Part shown: positions 32,413-43,789 of the stretch, piece by piece
Position numbering within the stretch: position 1 is the first letter of the stretch
Layout of the letters: the number at the start of each line of letters is the position of its first letter
NCBI RefSeq assembly: GCF_010015585.1
Contig: NW_022985069.1
Location: 1,039,528-1,103,527 of the forward strand
Length of the DNA: 64,000 bases
Direction: 5' to 3'
Source: Eremomyces bilateralis CBS 781.70
Taxonomy: Eukaryota; Ascomycota; Dothideomycetes; Eremomycetales; Eremomycetaceae
The notes under the pieces: generated by a model
The model's input: the letters and a program-made list of their open reading frames with translations, nothing else
Database searches by the model: none
Told to the model about the DNA's origin: nothing
Translations under genes and position numbers: made by a program

Positions 32413-33353
32413 CTAAAGAACATTGACCACCAGAAGCACCCCAGTAGTAAATGGGATCAACTGCCCGGTTGTCTTTATCTCGAATACACCAGTCACATTG
32501 TTCCATTTCAACGCGAGCTCCACGAAGAGTATCGTGGAAACGGCAGTGAGGAAGCCGTTGATAATCATACCCCTGATAGTTCAGATCAGCCAAATGCGGA
32601 GCTAAAGATTACAAGTGCAGGTCTTACGGCTTTGCCCCAGGACTCTTCGGCTTCCTTCGACTCTTCGTCCCTACTCCTGAACAAGGCCATCAGCCCCCGG
32701 GCGATGCCGGCGATGATGTAGCTCACGAAAATAATAAGTGCGATACGTGTAAACAACATAGCCGCATTAAGCGCCCGATAAACTCGACCGTGCGGTTCCT
32801 TCATCAATGCAAAAACAAAAGCAAGGGCAGGGTGGGATATAAGCCAGAACGTCAGAGCCAGCATCGCAGCACTGCCGGTATGAAAATTGCCGGGTCCAAT
32901 TCGAGTAAAGGAAAAAAATGATGTGCCTGAAGGAGTAGCATTGAAGTCCACGTCGCCAGTCGTTGCTAGGCGGAACGAAAACCATAGTACGAGGGGGATG
33001 ATAAATAAATAGTGAACCAATTGAGCGAAATGCACGCCCCTAACCTTGTCATCAGTTGCTAGCAAAAGATTTGAGTCGCTAAAAATGACGATGTTGAATC
33101 CTCCAAAAAGTAAAGGAAGTAGGATGATTACTTCCGCAGTGTATGTGCACCCATCCCCAAAGATGAGACCGAGTAAAGCGGCCAGGAGAGCCACGGTGAA
33201 TGCAGCATATGTCACCGAGAGGTAGCGCCGTTCAGTTGGCAAGGCGGATGCAACGATCGAACACAGCTAGTGGAGGTAAAGACCGATTCGAATGCCCAAC
33301 CCATAAGAATCCGGGTCCCCTGGAAACCGACGTCGAGGCTCCTGTTCGCGCAT
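32413..33353 (-). pseudogene. broken fungal multi-pass membrane protein gene
   Basis: The frame from an ATG at 33353 reads through GDPDSYGLGIRIGLYLH, the usual start of a fungal integral-membrane family, then meets TAG at the place where relatives have Trp (TGG to TAG). It continues LCSIVASALPTERRYLSVTY and six or more hydrophobic helices to 32640. A normal intron (GTAAGA to ATCAG) follows, but the last exon, with ILFVELALKWNNVTGV and TGQLIPFTTGVLLVV, is out of phase by one base at a run of four G. At least two breaks are therefore present. A different frame upstream (ATG at 33556) encodes one helix (WITVILLLIGPPTALITCLI) and may be a further lost part or an unrelated frame. Sequencing error in the G run cannot be excluded, but the internal stop is separate. 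Confidence 0.65.
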
Positions 33354-33556
33354 TGTGCTGGATCGGAGTGCTTCCGGTTTGCGAGGAGGATTAGACAAGT
33401 GATGAGCGCTGTAGGAGGACCTATTAATAGCAGAATAACAGTAATCCAACCACGTAACTGGCGGTCCTCCCGGGTTCCTTGGCGCCTGATCACGTTCGTT
33501 TCTGTGGATGATTCTTCAATTTTTTCCGCCGGTTCCAAACGATCAAGAGAGCCCAT

Positions 33557-34221
33557 GACGTTGGCCACCAGGATAGGGAGTGGAAGGATAAGACTCGTCT
33601 ATATGGAGAAGTATGGAGGCTTCACGGAAAACGAGTTGAGATATGGACGCGATTCTCGATGTTGGCGTATCAGACTCGGGCGGGCTGGTCACAGTGGCGC
33701 GGCTCTCCATGCTGCTCCACGCACTGTAGTCATTGTCGTGGCGGATGAAAATAGCATGTCGAGACACAGGATGGGAAGATGGACTAAGCTGGAGTTGATG
33801 CGCAGCGCATGACTCGTGCTGAAGTGCAAGTGTAAACATATTGAGGGCCCATGACATGACTCGCTGTGTATATATGCAATCAAATGCTCTTTTGACCATC
33901 AATACAGGTACAATAACATTGGGTACAATGACATGAAAATACATATATTTACAACAGGGGAAACCATCTAGCCCTGTCCCCGCCGTAGACGCCATTCGCT
34001 ATGCACTAAGGTAGCTGACGAAGCGACGTGCCGGGTAACATCCTTCAACACTTTGATCTTCCATGTTGCTCCTATGGATGTCGAGGCACGACTGATTCTT
34101 ACGTCTTGTCGAACATCGACCTGAAGACCGCCCTCATCGCCCACCATGTAGGAGACTAAACCGTCGGAACTCTCAATCTTCAACACCGCTTCAATATAAT
34201 GCGTACTCCACCAAATCAAGG
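33557..34221. other. intergenic
   Basis: 665 bases between the broken membrane gene and the 3' end of erv2. A minus-strand frame at 33968-34225 overlaps the erv2 stop and has no recognisable product, so I treat it as 3' UTR. Confidence 0.4.
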
Positions 34222-34957
34222 TCAAACTTGCCCGTCAATAGCCGCCTTCACAAATCGATCCGCGTCAAGCTCCCGTCCACTCTCACCCGTGATCTTCTCC
34301 CTCCGCTCGGCACTCATCTCCGTCTTCGCCTGTTCCCCGCTCTTCTTCTCGTCCTCCGCGCAGCCGCAATCGTAGAAGTCGCCGATATTGTTGCAGTCGA
34401 ACATCGGCTTTTGTAATCGATCGTTTACCTGATTGTGGATGTGGCAACCCCAGCCAGCGACGGCGTTGCGGGAGGAGACTTGCGGGGGGAATTTCTGGAG
34501 GAGTTTGCCGAAATGTTCGGCACAGTCGCCGCTGTAGAGATGGAGCATTAGCACAGGTCGCAAAATCTTAAAGCCAGGCACGATCTGTAGATAGAACCTA
34601 CCATGGATATACCCGTTGAAACAAATGGATATACGTCTTCAACGCCTGACTCTCCTCTTTCGTCGGCTTCTCCGGAAACCTCGCAAACGTCGTGTGCAGA
34701 ACGCGCCATGCCGCGCGCCCCAGCTCGGCCTTCACCGTCTCGTTCCCCAATTTCGGTGCGATTGCATGTCCCGTCAGCAGGCCTCTATCCGCGCTGCCAC
34801 CTGGCGATCCATGTTCCCCATCCTTTGCCGGTCGGATTTTCAACGGTTCCCGTAGTTGTTCGGCTCGTGGATGTTGTGAGGTGAAGAGGAGGATGGCGAG
34901 GAAGAAGACAACGAAGACAACGAGGAAGAGGAAGCGGCGGGCGACGCCGCTCGGCAT
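34222..34957 (-). CDS. erv2: Erv2-type FAD-linked sulfhydryl oxidase
   Basis: Two exons (34602-34957, 34222-34531) give 221 residues. An N-terminal signal anchor (RRFLFLVVFVVFFLAILLF) precedes the ERV/ALR domain. The domain opens with ELGRAAWRVLHTTFARFPEKPT. The redox pair CGDC is formed exactly across the intron in YPCGDCAEHF, and GWGCHIHNQVNDRL with CNNIGDFYDCGC gives the FAD-binding His/Asn and the structural and shuttle cysteines. The enzyme passes electrons from thiols to oxygen in the ER and helps make disulfides. The ATG at 34957 is the first in frame. The tail is charged and disordered. The gene is divergent from the aminotransferase gene. Confidence 0.92.
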
Positions 34958-35621
34958 TGTGGTGGGTTGTTGGAGTCTGGGACGGTGTGTACCAGTATAA
35001 CATGTATGTCGATACCCGGGAGGCGCCGTGGATACAAGGAGCTTGTGCGACGGCCCAGGTATCGGTCTTGGATCGTGATGAGGGAGCACGATGAGAAATG
35101 CTTTCAAAGATTATCTGGACAGCTGTGCTTATTGAACAACAGATTCGATATGGGATTGTCTCCACTGGTACACCAAACTTTGGAGGGCAGCTGCACACAG
35201 TCAGGGAACAAAGAGCATACGGTACTCTAAGTTAAGAACTCCTTCTCTTCCTCCAATACGGATGACAATCTGACAGGATGCAACACCGCAGACTTCGGGT
35301 ATATATCTCCTGATGATCGACACAGGATTGGGGATTTCCGAAGCTCTTAATGAGCGTTATATCATTGGCTAAATTCACGATATCCCAGCTCGCCCCTGCA
35401 GCTCACCATCGCCGCCAGGAATAGGCGTAAGATGCCGCCCCGCCCCGCCCCCAAAAATCTGGCCTGGCCGATGTCGGTTAACTTTTGGCGGGGAGTGAAA
35501 TGATGAGTAACGGAAGTTGGACCATCGTATATGAACGCCTTCGAGTCCTACTCTAGTATATCAGCTCTTGAGAATCTCCAAAGAATCCTTGTGAGTGCTA
35601 CGATAGAAGATTTAAGACGCA
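34958..35621. other. divergent promoter, erv2 and aminotransferase
   Basis: 664 bases with no gene. A striking C-rich block with three CCGCCCC-like words lies at 35435-35452, about 170 bases before the aminotransferase start, and could bind a zinc-finger factor. Confidence 0.5.
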
Positions 35622-36933
35622 ATGGCTCCTCAATTCCCTCCCCCGCCAGTCGATACCATCGGTAAGTCGCAAATCGCAATGTCATTATCAAGACCAACCA
35701 TACTGACGCCCTAAACAGATTGGTCCAATGTCGGCTTCCGCGTCCGCGAAGGTTCGTCCTGTCCCCCTTCCGCTCCTCCTCCTCCACCACCACTAATCTC
35801 CCCTCCAGTGAACGGCCACATCGAATCCCACTACTCCACCTCCACCGGCCAATGGTCCCCCCCAACCTTCGTCACCGACCCCTTCCTCCGCATCCACGGC
35901 CTCGCCCCAGGCCTCAACTACGGCCAACAATGCTATGAGGGCCTCAAAGCCTTCCGCCACCCCGACGGCGACATCCGCATTTTCCGGCCCGCCAAGAATG
36001 CCACCCGCATGGCCCATTCGGCTTCGTTCATCTCCATCCCTACCGTCCCCGAGGCGCATTTCTTGAAATGTGTGCACGCCGCCGTCGCGCAGAACGCCGC
36101 GTTCGTCCCGCCGCATGAGACTGGCGCCGCGATGTATATTCGGCCGTTGCTATTCGGTTCGAGCGCGCAGCTGGGTTTGAATCCTGGGGATGAGTACCTG
36201 TTCTGCGTCTACGTACTGCCAACTGGAGTGTATCATGGGACGAATCCGGTGGATTGTCTGGTGCTGGAGGACTATGACCGGGCGGCGCCGGAGGGGACGG
36301 GGAGCGCGAAAGTGGGCGGGAACTATGCGCCGGTGTTGCGGTGGAGTGAGAAGGCGTATAAGGAGGGGTTTGGGATCACGTTGCATTTGGATAGTAAGGA
36401 GAGGAGGGCGGTCGATGAGTTTAGTACGAGTGGATTCATTGGAGTAAAGAGAACGGGTGAGGGCGAGGCGGAGAAGGTCACGATAGTCGTTCCGGACTCG
36501 AAGAACGTAATTGATAGTGTGACGAGTGCGAGCGTGTGCGATATGGCTAAGAGTTTTGGATGGACGGTGGAGAAGCGCGAGGTAGGGTTTCCTACCGCGA
36601 TCGGAGAGACCATAAGGCTAACCATTTTTACACCAGATCCTCTACGAAGAACTCCCCAGCTTCTCAGAAGTTTTGGCCGCCGGCACAGCAGCCGCTCTTG
36701 TTCCTATCCGATCGATCACCATGAAATCGAAGGGCGACAAGTTCGAGTACCTACCAAAAGACGCTGGTCCAGGTCCAGCCTGTATCAGGCTACTGACCAC
36801 ACTCAAGGGGATCCAATTGGGCAAGGTTGACGACACGTTCAGCTGGTGTGAGAAGGTTGAGGCGCCGGAAGGATGGGGTAAGGAGGTCAACGGGACGGGT
36901 GCAAACGCAAACCATGTGGATGAACTGCCGTGA
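35622..36933 (+). CDS. branched-chain amino acid aminotransferase
   Basis: Four exons (35622-35661, 35719-35751, 35809-36581, 36637-36933) give 380 residues. The PLP lysine lies in GSAKVGGNYAP (Lys192). GLNYGQQCYEGLKAFR near residue 60, RPAKNATRM, and the C-terminal TSASVCDMAKSFGW region with LAAGTAAALVPIRS fit the class IV fold (BCAT). It swaps amino groups between Leu/Ile/Val and 2-oxoglutarate. There is no mitochondrial targeting sequence, so a cytosolic form of the Bat2 or ToxF-like group is likely. Exons 1 and 2 are very short (40 and 33 bases). A reading without the last intron runs into a wrong frame and loses the phosphate-binding end, so this splice is important. Confidence 0.92.
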
Positions 36934-37317
36934 GTCAAACAGAGGGCGGCAATCAGTGGCATTCTGCAGATTAGCGTTATGATTAGCGTTATAATGGCTA
37001 GAAATGACCATGTGAAGGTAAAAAATATGCATATATCACCTTTCATCTGCACATGCTCAGCTCTTTATACATGCATCTTCAGTCCTAAGACGTTCAACAC
37101 AGAGTACTCGTTATCATATCCTCCTGACCCGCAAATCACTTGCGAAAATCACACTTCCATCAACACTCTCCAAGTCTGAAAGAAATAGCAAATTCGACAA
37201 TCCACTGCTGGTGGACTACAAAAGATGTGCCCCCGAATCGTCTTCCGTAATCCAGATCTTTTCCATCACCACGGCCTCCATCTGAACTGCTTCAGTGCTC
37301 AAGGGCGAGAAGCGACA
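36934..37317. other. intergenic
   Basis: 384 bases with the aminotransferase 3' UTR and the promoter of the coiled-coil gene; the second in-frame ATG at 37225 lies here. Confidence 0.4.
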
Positions 37318-37869
37318 ATGTCAGACACCCACAAACACGACATAGAGCATGCTCCACATGTTGATGGACGGAACGACGCCGCGAGTTCCGGCCTGGCTTT
37401 TGCCAAACCTACCAACCCCGAAGGTCCCGCGCGGGAATGGCAGGAAATTTTCGCCAAATCACTCCGTAGCGACTCTGACGACCACAACCTTCACCCCGAG
37501 GGTCCACCACAATTCACCTCCAAAGCCCAAGCCCGCTACCGCGGCTTCAACGACGCCCTCCTCGCCAGCATCCGCTGGCAAGTTGCCCCCGCCAACCACC
37601 CCGAAAGCCCCGCAACTGAAGAATACCGCGCCAACCTCCTCAGTGGCATGGTTATCAAGGGCCAGGAGTTGCTGGACGACGATTGCAAGAGCATTAAAGA
37701 CACGCTCAGGTGGGAAATCGACTGGGTGAAGAACGAGCAGAAGGGGCTGGAGAAGAAGTTGCGGGCGCTGGTGAGAAGGGAAGCGGAGTTTGAGGCGGAG
37801 GAGAGGGTGTTGGAGCAGAATTTGGAGCTGGCGAGAAGGGAGTTGGAGAAGTCGGAGCGAAAGGTCTAG
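37318..37869 (+). CDS. uncharacterised coiled-coil protein
   Basis: A single exon encodes 183 residues from the ATG at 37318; an in-frame ATG at 37225 would add 31 residues and cannot be ruled out. The first half is hydrophilic (HKHDIEHAPHVDGRNDAASS). The last 70 residues form a clear coiled coil with Glu/Lys/Arg/Leu heptads (EQKGLEKKLRALVRREAEFE). No targeting or membrane sequence is seen, and I do not recognise a family. It has a real stop, no need for an intron, and codon use like a gene, so it is probably expressed. Confidence 0.55.
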   Translation: MSDTHKHDIEHAPHVDGRNDAASSGLAFAKPTNPEGPAREWQEIFAKSLRSDSDDHNLHPEGPPQFTSKAQARYRGFNDALLASIRWQVAPANHPESPATEEYRANLLSGMVIKGQELLDDDCKSIKDTLRWEIDWVKNEQKGLEKKLRALVRREAEFEAEERVLEQNLELARRELEKSERKV

Positions 37870-38306
37870 GCTTTGGCCGAGCTGCGGACCCGTGGGGGAA
37901 TGAAACAGTCCAGGCGAATGCTGCTCTAGGAGCAATCCGGTACGGGGTTATAAGGCCACAGAGATCCTATCGGACAGATGTAGCTCTATGTCTTGGGGAT
38001 GAAGCATGACTATGTTATTGAGAAAGTATTCGACGGTTGAGCGAAGAGGATATATATCAAACCCAAGAAGGCCGGAGTGAGCATCGAGAACGGATATCAT
38101 CAGTAACAGAGGGATTCATTCAATCCATCCTCTAACGGTCAAAAATTCAACCAGGCCATCTGAGTGTGACACGGACCTATAAGTTTTAATTATCATATGG
38201 TCAATAAATCTAGCTTGGGTATACAGACCATGGGTTGCCTTAGAAACTCCAGATCCGCCTTCTAATATGTTCTTCTCTTTCACAGACCATCGCTGTCTAC
38301 TTCAAC
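37870..38306. other. convergent intergenic
   Basis: 437 bases between two stop codons, probably both 3' UTRs. AT-rich near 38190-38290. Confidence 0.45.
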
Positions 38307-39072
38307 TCATTTCCCAATCGTGCTAAACAACCGATCACCCACGTCCCCCAAGCCCGGCTTAATAAACCCCTTCCCATCCGTCTCCGCATCACACCCCCCA
38401 ACCCACACCTCCACCCCCTCACTCCACCTCGTCGCCGCCTTCCTCAACCCTCCCTCACTCGCCAACACCCCAATCGCAATAATCCTCTTCACCCCCCACT
38501 CCTGCAACGTGTCGATGGCCGCACACATGGTCTGCCCGGTCGCGATGACTGGATCGATCACGATCGCCAGCTCGGACGGGCCGGGCTTCGTCGTCGACGG
38601 GCGGTGATACGGCAGGTTGTTGTAGTACTCCACCGGCTGCAACGTGGCTTTCTCGCGGTAGAGGCCGAGGTGGTGGACGGGCACGGGGTTGGGCAGGAGG
38701 GATTCCAGCGCGTCGACCATGCCGAGCCCGGAGCGGAGGATAGGAACCAGGGAGATGTGCGAGGGGGAGATGGTCTGGGTTGTGTATTCGTAACCCAAGG
38801 CGGAGGTATCCTGGATTGATCGTCAGCGGCAGGCACATGGATGGCGGGGTGTAGTTGAGGGAAGGGGAATTGGTGACAGAAGCACATACAGTCCCTGTCT
38901 CCTTGGTCGACAGCCCGTGGGCGAGAGCCTCGCATCCTACGATGACGGCAATCTCGTGGATCAAGGTCTTCGTGTCCTTGGCACTTGTGCTTTGTGAACG
39001 GAGCTGGGAGAGCTTCGCTTGGAGGCATGGATGGGAGGAGACGTGAGCATTCGGAGGGAGAGGTTCCGACAT
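38307..39072 (-). CDS. fur1: uracil phosphoribosyltransferase
   Basis: Two exons (38890-39072, 38307-38810) give 228 residues (yeast Fur1 216). The PRPP loop reads LAIVIDPVIATGQTMCAAID, the uracil-side loop GGCDAETDGKGFIKPGLGDVGDR, and SLVPILRSGLGMVDALESLLP is the family's central block. It makes UMP from uracil and PRPP in pyrimidine salvage. It also activates 5-fluorouracil, so loss gives fluoropyrimidine resistance. The ATG at 39072 is the first in frame and well placed. The 79-base intron separates the two lobes. Confidence 0.95.
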
Positions 39073-40078
39073 GGTGCTGGTGGAAGTTGTGATTGGAATG
39101 ATGGCACAGGGAGTCCCGGTGCTTCAGTGCTGAGTTTATATTGCGTCAATGTAAAGTATATTCTTGAATTGGAAGGGCACGGAGTATTCGTGGAAGTTCG
39201 TTGATTGTCTGGGGACCTCTGGGGGGTCATTGTCGTTAAATGTCGTAGAGCCTCCAACGTCATTGGACCATTAGAGATTACACGTAACACGACATGCGGT
39301 GTTCAATAATAATAACGAGATAAGGGATAAGCTATTCTGTGGAGAAAGTTATCTATTCATCTTTTAGCCTGGATTCTGGAGTCCGATCATCTCCTTCCCG
39401 TTCATAATTCTATCTTTCGCAATCGTCGATACGAATGTTGGTAGATGCCGGGCGGCGAGTTGGAGATGAGAAGCCGACGGCGTCCCGCGCCGTAGCCCTC
39501 ATCTCAAGCTGAGCACATCCGTCATTTCCCCACACCACCTCGTGTGGACCAGATGTATCGATATAAATCCGGGGTCGAAACGATAGGGTCATCCGTGGAC
39601 GTCGAAATTGCTCGGCACCGAACAATATACGACCACACCAGTACCTTCAACAGGTCAATGGCGACAGGACGCATGTCTCCCACATCTCGGAGCCATCGGC
39701 TTGCCATACGGGGATATATTTCCTCGACCAAGAGTTGTGAAAAGGTTCGGATCGTCTCGAGCATGTTTCACATATCCCTAGTCCGGCAACCTCGTTTGGC
39801 AAATCCAAGCTTTTTGGCATGCTGCATATTGCACACATCCTGACACCCGGGAGGCATGGTATTACTGTAAGTAAGTCTGGGATTAAATTGAGTACGGCAA
39901 TGATATACACTCGATCGGAAACTGAAACCCCGTCGTGCCCGTGAAGTTTACATGTGCTATATAATGCGGGCATGGTCGCTCATCATCGGCTGCAATCCGC
40001 TGCTCCCTACAGTTTCTCCATCCTTTGTAGTGCTTTTCTATCGTCAACGTTAGGGTTCGCAAACGTATCTCCGTCACA
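39073..40078. other. 1-kb intergenic
   Basis: No intact gene is recognised. A minus-strand 80-codon frame with ATG at 39764 has no family likeness. The region holds the fur1 and P450 promoters (divergent). Confidence 0.4.
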
Positions 40079-41928
40079 ATGGCGGCGACTGAGCATTTGC
40101 TTAGGCAGGGCTCGTTCCCGGCGTTCTTTGGTATTGTTGCCATTGCTACTCTTGTCATTCGATATCTCTATCCGGACCTGTTCTCTCAAAGTCCTATCTC
40201 AAAGCTACCATATGTTGGGACACATGTCGGCTTGCCAATACAGAAGAAGATTTCATTCATGACGAATGCGCGGAAGCTGCTTCGAGATGGCTATAGGAAG
40301 GTATAGAATGCTTCCTCGACAGCAACGTTCTTCCTTTGACACAAGTTTCAGTTTCACATCTACCGTACCGAGACCGCACTGGGTCAGTGCGTGTTCCTGT
40401 CGAGAGACTCAATGGTGGAACTCCTGAAAAAGCCGGATGAGGTAATCAACTTTGAGAAGGTCGTCATAAAGGTAGATAACAGCCGGGGTCGATCGGCAAA
40501 TTTATTTTAATGAGTGAAGGACTTCGAATGCAAACTCACGAAGCTTGCTTCATCTGAGCCCATTGTTCCGCACACCATCCGATCCGATCTTACCCCGGGA
40601 TTAGGTATTGCCCCCAGATACATCAAGTAGCGATGATGCTTAGTATGAACCAGTTCGAATCATTCCCCGTGTCGCCATCGAAGTGGCCCGGACCATTGAC
40701 AACGAGCTTCCCGCTACCGATTCGTGGACCGCCCACAATATCTACGACAAGCTTCTCCGCATCGTCGCCATTTCCGCCGGCTCCGCATTCCTCGGCCCCG
40801 AGAGCTGCCACAGCGAAGAATGGATCCAGTCCGCGGTCGGATACACGATCGATGTCGTCACCGGCGCCGTCATTCTCAAGCTGTTCCCGTCCTTTCTGCG
40901 CCCACTGGCGGCCAAGTTCGTCCCGGCGATCAAGCGGGTGGATCGGCATCGAGCGGGGATCAGTCGGATGATGGTGCCAATCATTAGAGAACGGAAAGAG
41001 AAGGCGAATACCCCTGGCTATGAGAAGCCGGATGATATGCTGCAATGGATGCTGGATAAGGCCCCTGAATATGGTATCGAGAACGATGAAGAAATGGCAT
41101 ATGTTCAGCTAGGAGTCGGGCTGGTGTCGATCCATAGTACGACTTCGACTGCAACTCAAGCGTACGTAAAGGTAGGCTCGTTTATTTCGATGAACTGTTC
41201 CTGAAGGAATACCGCAGGTTATACGATCTCGCCGCCCGTCCCGAATATTTCCAGCCACTCCGAGACGAAATCGCAAAAGCTCTACAGGAGAGTGGCGGTG
41301 ACTTCACGAAAGACAGCCTGTATAGTTGCAAACTGCTTGACAGCTTTATGAAGGAATCTCAACGAATGAGTCCCATCTCTATGGGTCCGTCCCACCCCTT
41401 CTTGGCTCTTCTGCTGAGGAGACGCACTGACCCTCCTAGTCATCGGAAAACGCATCCTCGAAGAAGACGTACAATTGTCAAACGGCGTCTTCCTCCCTAA
41501 AGGCACTCTTGTCGCCTCGCCAGCAGAAGCAGTCGGCAACGATCCAGCGCACTTCGAGAACCCTGACGAGTTCGACGGCTACCGTTTCTATCGGCTACGG
41601 CAAAAGGGTGGTCTTCAGGGCAACTTGAACCAAATGGTCACTGCGAACAAGCAGAATTTGGCGTTCGGCTACGGAAAGCACGCGTGTCCTGGCCGGTTTT
41701 TTGCCGTTGCTGAGATCAAGCTAATCGTAGCGCATATCCTGCTGAATTATGATATCGAGCTGGCGGACAAGTCGGTGGGGAGGTATCCGAATAAGTTCCA
41801 TGGCGATGCGGTAGGTTTAGAAGCAGAAGTTCACCAGGATATACCTTGCTAACGCGTAATAGTGCACGCCTGATACCTCGAAGCAGTTGCTGTTCCGTAA
41901 ACGACTGTCTGGGCAGAGTGAGATATAA
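40079..41928 (+). CDS. cytochrome P450 (ent-kaurene-oxidase-like group)
   Basis: Seven exons (40079-40300, 40352-40471, 40520-40604, 40654-41161, 41218-41384, 41440-41810, 41863-41928) give 512 residues with no break. An N-terminal anchor (FFGIVAIATLVIRYLY) is present. The ExxR pair lies in FMKESQRM, the PERF-like block in FENPDEFDGYRF, and the haem loop reads FGYGKHACPGRFF. The I-helix reads LGVGLVSIHSTTSTATQ, without the usual acid-Thr pair, a feature shared with the fungal gibberellin/indole-diterpene type P450s. It is an ER monooxygenase; the substrate is unknown. Two introns need care: 40605-40653 (the acceptor is CCAG at 40653, not the earlier TTAG) and 41385-41439, whose donor GTCCGT is weak. 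No backbone synthase lies nearby. Confidence 0.88.
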
Positions 41929-42122
41929 CTCCACATTTGCAAGGGATCAAATCAAAATCCCATAGAAGTTTACCCTCTTTGTCAGACCATGTTCCGCAAA
42001 AAAAAAGATTTCCTGAGGGATATTACTTCATTAGTACTATGGATTTGCGTTGTTCCGAATATATCGATCTATTACGCGAAGGATAGTAATGCCTAACATC
42101 ATGCGCCCCCATCTCACAAGGT

Positions 42123-43789
42123 CTACGCGTAGACCGCCAGGAGGACGACAAATAGGATGCTGCCACCGATGAGGGCTGATATAAGCATAGCCTTTGTCCA
42201 GTTAGTTTCTGGGGTCTTGGGTGAGCTCCTTTGAACGTCCGTCCAAGCAGGGGTGGTTGGAAGACTCGCCGTGGCTGGAGGGCTCGCCGTAGCTGGAGGA
42301 CTCGCCGTGGCTGGAGGACTCGCTATAGCTAGAAGGCTCGGTGCGGCTGGAAGACTTGGCGCGGGTAGAACACTCGCTGCTGTTGAAAGACTCGGCGCGG
42401 CTAGAACACTGGGTGCGGTTGGAACACTCGGCACGGTTGGAAGATTCGGCACAGTGGGAACACTCGGCACGTTAGGGACACTCAGTACGCTTGGAAGTGT
42501 CGCCGTTGTTGGAAGTGTTGCCGTGGCTGGAAATGTCGCTGTGGTTCGATGTCTCGCCATGGTTGAAACTCTCGCCTTCTTCGTGCAGTAGGCGAGAAAG
42601 TCACCATAGGTTGTTCTTTCGATATATTTCTTGAACTCTGGGGCAACACCTGCTCCATCCTCTTCATAGTTGGCTGCCCTTCCTCGACGAGCGTGGAAAC
42701 AGACACCCTGATTATCGGGCCGAGTACCACATCGTAGCGCCCACATTCTTTCACTGGTAATGCCTTGGTCTCGCATAATTCGAAGGGGGTTCCATCCAAC
42801 TTGCTGGTTATTGGGGTCTCGATGACACAGCGGCAAATTCTCCAACTCAGACCAATGCCTATCGTCGTGAGACGGGCAATCGGTGATTAGGGAAAGCTTC
42901 GCGAGAGGTTTAGTTTGCGATCCGTCCCGAGTTGCCAACACCTGGTTCCCGAAATTCGCAAGGGAAGTCCACGGTGGTTCGGGTTCATCGTTGGGATCCA
43001 CATCATGACGGAATTGGTGCAACTCCGACAGAGTACTGTCGATCGACCCATAGTACCGACTAAAGATCCGTAAATCCTTCCATCCTTTGCCATTCTCCAG
43101 AAGGTGCTGTTTGAAAACGAGGCGTTCCTCTCCTACCACATTGGACTCCTTCGTACCATACCAACCGAACGTCTTGGTTCTGTGGAATTTCTCAATTAGA
43201 ACGAGCGTATCAAGCCGCAACCCTGGGAATACCGGGAACATATTCCGCCACAGGTATGATTCGTTCGAGATCATGGAATCGTCCAACACGATGACTACAT
43301 GTCGAATGCAGCGCCGGTAATTTTCGGGCATCCGCATCATTAGGCCGACAAAGTCGAGGCACGACGCACATCTAAAGGTCACCTTGCTCAGTAAGGGGAG
43401 CATGGCTTCCTCCTTGATCGCTTTGCATGTTGCCAACACATCGAGGCCGTTGTATCGGCCTCTCGCTGTAGTGTGTCAGTGACACAACCTGCCATTGCCA
43501 ACCGGATAGATAAAGGATCTTCAAGACTGACATTGAACCGGCGACTCGTAGGCACCTAGAGTCCCTTTCCTGAGAAACGTTGGCCAAAATTCATCGAATT
43601 TGAGGATCTTTGAGGCGCCAAGCTCTTCATATATATTCATGCGTATCTCCAAAGGAAGGTCAAAGAAGGTCTTCCCCTTTCCCGCCTTTGGTTGGGCCGT
43701 CCTGCTTCAGAATGTCAACTAACGGTGCATATAGCACAAATATTTCTAACTTACCTAGATAGGAAAGGTTCCTCAAGAGCTAGAGGCAT
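42123..43789 (-). CDS. 2EXR/F-box-like protein with hexapeptide minisatellite and tail anchor
   Basis: Three exons (43755-43789, 43532-43701, 42123-43465) give 515 residues. Residues 20-45 read GKTFFDLPLEIRMNIYEELG, the start typical of fungal 2EXR or F-box-like domains, followed by the usual CKAIKEEAMLPLLSKVTFR block. The middle is globular. Residues of about 367-469 are 17 tandem hexapeptides rich in Pro, Ala, Ser, Thr and Val. The protein ends with one hydrophobic helix (MLISALIGGSILFVVLLAVYA) directly at the C-terminus, as in tail-anchored proteins. The repeats are absent from ordinary relatives as far as I recall. Function is unknown. All splice junctions are in phase and the start ATG is the only one available in frame. 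Confidence 0.75.
42265..42570 (-). repeat. 17 x 18-base coding minisatellite
   Basis: Seventeen units of 18 bases lie head to tail with no length change. The unit on the plus strand is near CTCGCCGTGGCTGGAGGA. Three units at the C-terminal end are almost identical (SPPATA three times), while units toward the N-terminal side have drifted (SVPTVP, SVLAAP, ATLPTT). Length is kept at 18 throughout, so selection for frame is likely. Confidence 0.9.

Noticed and set aside
33968-34225. 85-codon minus-strand frame
   Set aside because: It overlaps the erv2 stop codon, has no partner exon or motif, and fits the erv2 3' UTR.
40605-40660. Apparent break in the P450 (stop codons between exons 3 and 4)
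   Set aside because: Using the acceptor ending at 40653 instead of the TTAG at about 40643 gives a normal 49-base intron and restores the family sequence, so the gene is intact.
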